From Aureimonas phyllosphaerae (lineage in GTDB: Bacteria > Pseudomonadota > Alphaproteobacteria > Rhizobiales > Rhizobiaceae), in NCBI RefSeq assembly GCF_900113065.1, contig NZ_FOOA01000024.1:1-49439 (forward strand): a stretch of 49,439 nucleotides of DNA. The letters run 5' to 3'. This document shows positions 45,213-49,439 of this stretch, in pieces. Each line of letters opens with the position of its first letter. Position 1 is the first letter of the stretch. Position numbers and translations under genes: made by a program. A model generated the notes under the pieces. That model made no database searches and was not told the DNA's origin. It saw only the letters and a list, made by a program, of their open reading frames with translations.

Positions 45213-46292
45213 TTAAACGAGGAAGAAGTCCGTCTTGATGATCTGCGTGTTGTCGAGGCTGGCGCCCCGGCCGATCTGGGCGAAGGCTTCGGCCGCCGCG
45301 CCGCCGGCACCGTCCGAGTCGTAGGACACGACACCGGTCGCACTGTTGTAGATGATCGCAGCCACGCCGGCCACCAGCGCGGACGGGTCGGTCACGAACT
45401 GGTTGGCGACCAGCGTGCCGTCCGCATTGTAGTTCAGGCCCGTGAAAGCATTGCCGAGGGCTAGGTGGTCGTCGCTGGCGAAGTCGTAGATCGTGTCCTT
45501 GTTCGCGCTGCCGAACTCGTTGAACGCGAACGTGTCTGCTCCACCCTTGCCGTGAAGGCGGTCATTGCCCGCAAGGCCGGCGATGAAATTGTCGGACGTG
45601 TTGCCGGTGATCAGGTTCGCGGACGTGCTGCCGACGGCCTCGATCTGGTTGGTGCTTTCGTAGAGGCGCAGGTTCTCGATGTTGGCGTTCTGGCGCAGGT
45701 CGACCGAGACCGTCGACCAGATCGAGTCGTTACCGCCATTGGCCTGCTCGCCGACGACGCGCTCGTTCACGTTGTCGAAGACATAGCCGTCGTCGCCGGT
45801 CGAGCCCTGGAACGTGTCCAGCCCGCCGCGGCCGTCCAGCCAGTCGTTGCCGTTGGAGCCGATCAGCACGTCGCCGTCGGCGCTGCCCTTGATCACGAAG
45901 CGCTCGACGTTGCTGACATAGAGCTGCCCGCTGACGCCGGCCTGCTGCAGGAGCACGCCGCTGCCCTCGACGGACATCGTGAGCTGCTTGTTGGTGCTGT
46001 ACTCCAAGATGTCGCTTTCGCGGATGCTCGAATCCGTGTTCGTGCCGCCGTAGTACGACGTGGTGCCCACGAAGGTATCGCCTTCCTGCACGACCAGACG
46101 GTCGTTGCCGTCGCCGCCGAGGAAGGTGGACCAGGTGAACGTGCCGGCTCCGGCGGTCTTGAACGTGTCGTTGCCTTCGCGGCCGATCACGGAGGCGTTG
46201 TCGTATCCCTTGGCAATGAGCGTGTCGTCCACGCGGCCGAGAAACTGATCGCCGGAGAGGACGATATTCGAACGGTTGTAGGTGGTTGCCAT
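45213..46292 (-). CDS. RTX calcium-binding protein 1
   Basis: A 359-residue RTX protein without signal peptide. N-terminal RTX-like turns (GREGNDTFK, LGGDGNDRLVV), a central VSNVERFVIKGSADGDVLIG followed by GNDWLDGRGGLDTFQG, DSIWSTVSVDLRQNANIENL, a second RTX block AGLAGNDRLHGKGGADTFAF, then YDSDGAGG and the C-terminal secretion region ending DFFLV. It probably folds on calcium outside the cell after PrsDE export. Start ATG 46292 has GGAG upstream. It has its own AT-rich upstream region and terminator, so it is a single transcription unit. Function unknown: could be a matrix or surface protein, or a carrier of a yet unknown activity. Confidence 0.9.
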   Translation of the reverse strand: MATTYNRSNIVLSGDQFLGRVDDTLIAKGYDNASVIGREGNDTFKTAGAGTFTWSTFLGGDGNDRLVVQEGDTFVGTTSYYGGTNTDSSIRESDILEYSTNKQLTMSVEGSGVLLQQAGVSGQLYVSNVERFVIKGSADGDVLIGSNGNDWLDGRGGLDTFQGSTGDDGYVFDNVNERVVGEQANGGNDSIWSTVSVDLRQNANIENLRLYESTNQIEAVGSTSANLITGNTSDNFIAGLAGNDRLHGKGGADTFAFNEFGSANKDTIYDFASDDHLALGNAFTGLNYNADGTLVANQFVTDPSALVAGVAAIIYNSATGVVSYDSDGAGGAAAEAFAQIGRGASLDNTQIIKTDFFLV

Positions 46293-46816
46293 GGGTGAGT
46301 CTCCAGATGACGCTGTGGAATGAGGATATGCAAGATAGCGGTTAAATAGTCAAATGACATTATGTCCTTGTTAACTAACAGAGGAACTTTGGCATTTGGA
46401 GCAAAAAATGAGGCGGTTTGCCTCTTGTGGTTCAAGGGTTGAGTGCAATATCGCCGCGGCGAAGTCGTCGGCGGGAAAGTCTGTCCGCGCGTTGCCGGAC
46501 ATCTCGCAGCGCAACACAAAATATAAACGATGTATGATCTTGCGTGAGCAAGGCGCCGATTAGACATCGGCCGCCCGTATGTCCGGCCTCGCTATGCCGC
46601 TCCGAGACGTTCCGTCGGCTCGCGATGGAACGCCATGGGCGAGGCGTGCGGGCTCCCATGTCGGTGATCTCTGCGGGAGCATCCGGGTTCGGGTCCCCGG
46701 CCCCGGCAGTGCCGGACCGGGGGTCTTCCGGCGGCGTCGGCTTGCGGGCGAAGCCCTTCGCCGCGCCGCGCCTTCGAAACGCATCGCCGGTTCGCCACCG
46801 GCGACGCGTCGGCCGG
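46293..46816. other. intergenic region between RTX genes 1 and 2
   Basis: 524 bases without a supported gene. Near RTX gene 1 (46310-46420) it is AT-rich and likely carries that gene's promoter, with GTTAACTAAC at about 46370 and a short GAGGC/GCCTC hairpin followed by a T run on the minus strand at 46405-46425. The part 46430-46780 is GC-rich; open frames there have the look of chance frames. A terminator of RTX gene 2 lies at its right end. Confidence 0.5.
46781..46807 (-). terminator. hairpin downstream of RTX gene 2
   Basis: Inverted repeat GCATCGCCGGT/ACCGGCGACGC (11 bp, one mismatch, 5-base loop) ten bases past the RTX gene 2 stop, followed on the minus strand by GTTTCG. Short T tract only, so a moderate candidate for an intrinsic terminator. 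Confidence 0.55.
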
Positions 46817-47881
46817 TCAGGCCAGGAGGAAGTCCTTGTGGTCGAGGAAGGGCAGGTTCCGGCCGATCAGCGCGATCACCTCGGTCGGCGAACTGCCCGT
46901 GCCGTCGGCGTCGTAGGAGATGTTGCCGGTTTTGGCGTCGTAGATGATCTGGGCGTTCGTGCCCTCGGCACGGGTGCCGAAGGTGAGCGCACCCGCATTG
47001 AGGACGCCGTCGTTATTGGCGTCGAGTCCGGAGAAGACCGACTTGCTCAGCTGGATCTTGTCGTCGGAATCGAAGTCCCAGACCGAGTCCTTGTTTGCCT
47101 GTCCGTATTCCGCAAACACGAACACGTCCGCGCCGCCCTTGCCGTAGAGCGAATCGTTGCCGAGTCCCCCGGTGATGACGTTCTTGGCGGCGTTGCCGGT
47201 GATTAGGTTGGCCAGCTCGTTGCCGATGGCGTTGATGGCCCCGCCTTCTTCGTAGAGACGCAGGTTCTCGACGAACTGGTTCTGGCGCAGATCGACGGAA
47301 ACTGTGGTCCAGATCGAGTCTTCGCCGCCGTTCTGGGTCTCGCCGACGACGCGCTCGGCGGCACTGCTGAACACGTAGCCGTCGTCTCCTGCCGAGCCGG
47401 CGAACGTATCGGCGCCGGCGCCGCCGTCCAGCCAGTCGTTACTTGAGCTGCCCACGAGCACGTCGTTGTAGGCGCTGCCGGTGATGACGAAACGCTCGAC
47501 GCTGGTGGTGGTGATCGACCCGAGCGGAAGCCAGCCGAACTTCAGGGTGGTCAGGGTGATTTCCGTCTCGCCGGTGGACGAGACTCCGGTCTCGCGCATG
47601 ACGATGCGGTCGGACGAGGAGAACTCGAGAATGTCCTTGTCCGCACCGCCGTTATAGGTGGATGAGCCGATCAGCGACGTGTCGGCGTCGACCACGAGGC
47701 GGTCGTTCCCCGCGCCGCCTTTGAAGGCGCTGAACGAGATGCTGCCGTTCCCCGTGGCGATGAACGCGTCGTCCCCGTCACGACCGAACACGTCCGCCAG
47801 CAGATACTTCTTCGCGCTGAGCGTATCGTCACCGTTGGTGAGCTGGACGGCGCCAAATATAAAGTTTGATTTAAATGTCAT
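46817..47881 (-). CDS. RTX calcium-binding protein 2
   Basis: A 354-residue paralogue of RTX protein 1 with the same module order: VFGRDGDDAFIA and KGGAGNDRLVV near the start, SVERFVITGSAYNDVLVGSS then NDWLDGGAGADTFAG, DSIWTTVSVDLRQNQFVENL, GGLGNDSLYGKGGADVFVF, an EF-hand-like loop LDANNDGVLNAGAL, IIYDAKTGNISYDADGTG and the final DFLLA. No signal peptide. ATG 47881 has AGGGGG upstream. Its C-terminal 180 residues are very close to RTX protein 3, pointing to recent duplication. Expected to be a PrsDE substrate. Confidence 0.9.
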   Translation of the reverse strand: MTFKSNFIFGAVQLTNGDDTLSAKKYLLADVFGRDGDDAFIATGNGSISFSAFKGGAGNDRLVVDADTSLIGSSTYNGGADKDILEFSSSDRIVMRETGVSSTGETEITLTTLKFGWLPLGSITTTSVERFVITGSAYNDVLVGSSSNDWLDGGAGADTFAGSAGDDGYVFSSAAERVVGETQNGGEDSIWTTVSVDLRQNQFVENLRLYEEGGAINAIGNELANLITGNAAKNVITGGLGNDSLYGKGGADVFVFAEYGQANKDSVWDFDSDDKIQLSKSVFSGLDANNDGVLNAGALTFGTRAEGTNAQIIYDAKTGNISYDADGTGSSPTEVIALIGRNLPFLDHKDFLLA

Positions 47882-48222
47882 GAAGGCCCCCTGTGATGGT
47901 AACGGGATTAATAATGACGGCTAGATATGAGTCAACCAGAGGATTAATGATTGTTTAACGATGGGCGCTCCGCCCGCGATTGCATCGACCTCGGCGCCGT
48001 CACTGCCCGGTTCGGCAGGCCTGCCGCAGGGTAAGATCCGGTAGGCGCCGCTCAGGCGCCTGTTCCGACCAAAGAACCTGCCGGGCGCTCGGATTGCGTC
48101 CGCGCGATATCGCGATGTGGCACGCCCCGCGCGGAGCCGCCGCCCGGCATTCTCTCGGGAAACGCCAAGCGTCGGAACCGCCGGGAGAGGACGGTCGCCC
48201 GAAACGATTCGGAGCCGGGGCG
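47882..48222. promoter_or_regulatory. intergenic region between RTX genes 2 and 3
   Basis: 341 bases. The part next to RTX gene 2 (47890-47960) is AT-rich and should contain its promoter; it includes a perfect CtrA-type box described separately. The remaining 48000-48220 is GC-rich with no recognisable gene or clear terminator for RTX gene 3. Confidence 0.5.
47944..47959. promoter_or_regulatory. possible CtrA box (TTAA-N7-TTAAC)
   Basis: TTAATGATTGTTTAAC matches the alphaproteobacterial CtrA consensus TTAA-N7-TTAAC exactly. It sits 63-78 bases upstream of the RTX gene 2 start codon. Because the surrounding stretch is AT-rich, a chance match is possible; there is no second site nearby. Confidence 0.35.
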
Positions 48223-48817
48223 TCAGGCCAGCAGGATGTCGCCGGAGTCGAGGAAAGAGAGGTTCTTGCCGACCATGGCAATCACCTCGGTGGGCGCGCC
48301 GCCCGTGCCGTCGGCTTCGTAGGAGAGGTTGCCGGTCTTGGCGTCGTAGACGATCTGCGCGTTGGTGGCTGCGGCGCGGTAGCCGAAGGTGAGGGCGCCC
48401 GCATCCAGAACCCCGTCGCCGTCCGCATCGAGACCGGAAAAGACCTGCTTTCGCAGCTGGATCCTGTCGTCGGCGTCGAAGTCCCAGATCGAGTCCTTGT
48501 TGTCCTTGCCCTTCTCGGCGAACACGAACACGTCCGCGCCGCCCTTGCCGTAGAGGCTGTCGATGCCCGTCCCCCCGGCGATGACGTTGCGGCCGGCCGA
48601 GCCGGTGATCAGGTTGGCTAGTTCGTTGCCCGTGCCGTCGATGTCGCCCGACTGGAGGCGAAGGTTCTCGACGCGCGGCCCAAGCATGAAGGAGACCGTG
48701 CTCCAGACGGTGTCCAGGGCGCCGTCGTCCGCGTCCTGGTCCGTGACCTCGTCGACCACGTCGCCGATGTCGTCGACCGTGTAGATGTCGCGTCCGGATC
48801 CGCCGATCATGTCAAAC
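48223..48817 (-). pseudogene. RTX calcium-binding protein 3, 5'-truncated by ISL3
   Basis: The C-terminal half of another RTX paralogue: FDMIGGSGRDIYTVDD, then DTVWSTVSFMLGPRVENLRL, GTGIDSLYGKGGADVFVF, an EF-hand-like loop LDADGDGVLDAGAL, YDAKTGNLSYEADGTGG and the terminal DILLA. The family normally has about 150 more N-terminal residues; these are cut off near 48817 where an ISL3-type end begins. The frame happens to stay open to 48897, adding about 28 residues read antisense from the insertion sequence, so an automatic annotation would give a 224-residue chimera. Secretion signal and RTX block are intact, but expression is doubtful. Confidence 0.83.
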
Positions 48818-49083
48818 GGCCTGCAAAACTGGGTCTGACTCACAACTGATGCAGTTTGGCGGCGGGAATGGCGATTTCCGATAGGGATCTCTGCCATGTC
48901 GTGCCGTCTTTCGCTCTCGTCCGTCGTTCCAGCCGGGCTGGTTGTCGATCACCAGGAGTTTGTGGACGGCGTCCTGATCGTCACCGCCTCGGCGCGAGCA
49001 TTATCGGCGGCATGCCCGTCTTGCGATCGACTCTCGCACCGAGTGCACAGCCGCTACTATCGGCGTGTCGCTGATTTGCCCCT
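48818..49083 (+). mobile_element. ISL3-family element, left end with truncated transposase
   Basis: The element appears to start near GGCCTGCAAAACTGGGTCTG (48818). A transposase frame opens at ATG 48896 and encodes the N-terminal zinc-binding part typical of ISL3 transposases: ACPSCDRLSHRVHSRYYRRV followed by ADLP. The homology stops at about 49083, where an IS481-type element begins on the opposite strand, so at most 60 residues of the roughly 400-residue transposase are left here. The rest may lie beyond the second element, outside the window. Confidence 0.75.
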
Positions 49084-49439
49084 AGCTGTTCAGTCCCGGC
49101 ATCTGGTGGATCGGATTGACGATGAACCGGTCGGGCTCTGAGGTCCAGATCCGGGCGATGTACTCGTAGGGCGTGAGACCGCCGAGCGTCTTCAGCCGAC
49201 GGCCGAAGTTGTAGGCCGCCATGAAGTCGGCGAGATGCGTGCGGAGCTGATCGTGGCTCTCGTAGTGGAAGCGTTTGACGGTGGCTTCCTTGATCGTGCG
49301 ATTCATCCGCTCGACCTGACCGTTCGTCCACGGATGGTTCGGCTTGGTGAGGCGGTGCTCGATCCCGTTGGCCTCGCAGATCATGTCGAAGCGCATCTGC
49401 CGGGACCAAGCCGTGTTGCGGTTGCGCGGCTGCTCGGCG
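49082..49439 (-). mobile_element. IS481-family transposase, C-terminal part (runs off window)
   Basis: The minus strand encodes the C-terminal half of an integrase-core transposase: RLTKPNHPWTNGQVERMNRT with the catalytic Glu, then YESHDQLRTHLADFMAAYNF, LGGLTPYEYIARIWTSEPDR and IHQMPGLNS at the stop. The reading frame is open to the window edge, so the gene is incomplete only because the window ends. Probable end of the element is the TGTTCAGTCCC at about 49086; the last codons before the stop may derive from the invaded ISL3 sequence. Confidence 0.87.

Noticed and set aside
1-49439. CRISPR arrays, tRNA, rRNA or riboswitches
   Set aside because: No regularly spaced direct repeats and no recognisable cloverleaf or rRNA segments were seen on reading; the only repeats are protein-level RTX and Ig-like repeats.

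Overview
The window is GC-rich (an impression, not computed) and reads as a chromosomal segment of an alphaproteobacterium, most likely a member of the Hyphomicrobiales (Rhizobiales). Support comes from a PraR-like HTH regulator, a PrsD/PrsE type I secretion pair inside an exopolysaccharide (EPS) locus, BTLCP-family cysteine peptidase, ExoV-like pyruvyl transferase and fused Wzc/ExoP-type co-polymerase, a combination typical of rhizobial relatives. Genus cannot be told from the sequence alone.

Layout. (a) 1-13.4 kb is mostly housekeeping: a truncated UvsE DNA-repair gene, a fused indolepyruvate:ferredoxin oxidoreductase-family protein, two small hypothetical proteins, an O-antigen-ligase-like membrane protein, a PraR-like regulator, an M20 amidohydrolase, a DD-carboxypeptidase overlapping a CobW GTPase, a TusA-like protein, a DUF924 protein, a GNAT/CelD-like protein and murQ. 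(b) 13.5-15.9 kb is a dead RTX (calcium-binding repeat) gene carrying a complete IS630-type insertion. (c) 16-27.1 kb, mostly minus strand, is the export half of an EPS locus: BTLCP peptidase, small secreted protein, metallophosphatase, outer-membrane polysaccharide export lipoprotein, PrsE, PrsD, an unknown membrane-anchored protein, a Wzc-type tyrosine autokinase and a Gly-rich secreted protein. (d) 27.4-34.2 kb, plus strand, is the assembly half: two Wzy/WaaL-like polymerases, a GT4 glycosyltransferase, a pyruvyl transferase and a Wzx-type flippase. (e) 34.2-43.2 kb, mostly minus, holds a GT14-like transferase, a LbetaH acyltransferase, a 1080-residue beta-helix/RTX/Ig-like secreted protein and a second, periplasmic beta-helix protein, mixed with broken acyltransferase and GT2 genes. 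(f) 43.3-49.4 kb is a decay zone: SGNH-hydrolase and UDP-sugar dehydrogenase pseudogenes, an IS3 remnant, two intact RTX genes, a third RTX gene truncated by an ISL3 element, itself cut by an IS481-type element that runs off the window.

How the genes may work together (inference): Wzx flips lipid-linked repeat units, one or more Wzy-like proteins polymerise them, Wzc and the export lipoprotein carry polymer out, and pyruvyl/acyl transferases decorate it. PrsDE would secrete the RTX proteins, all of which lack N-terminal signal peptides and end in similar short hydrophobic C-termini. The large beta-helix/RTX protein could process or bind the polymer outside the cell. No priming phosphoglycosyltransferase is visible, and few intact glycosyltransferases are present, so part of the pathway must be encoded elsewhere. 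At least five genes near the right end and one at the left carry stop codons, frameshifts or insertions, suggesting that part of this surface-polymer locus is being lost or turned over. No tRNA, rRNA or CRISPR array was seen.
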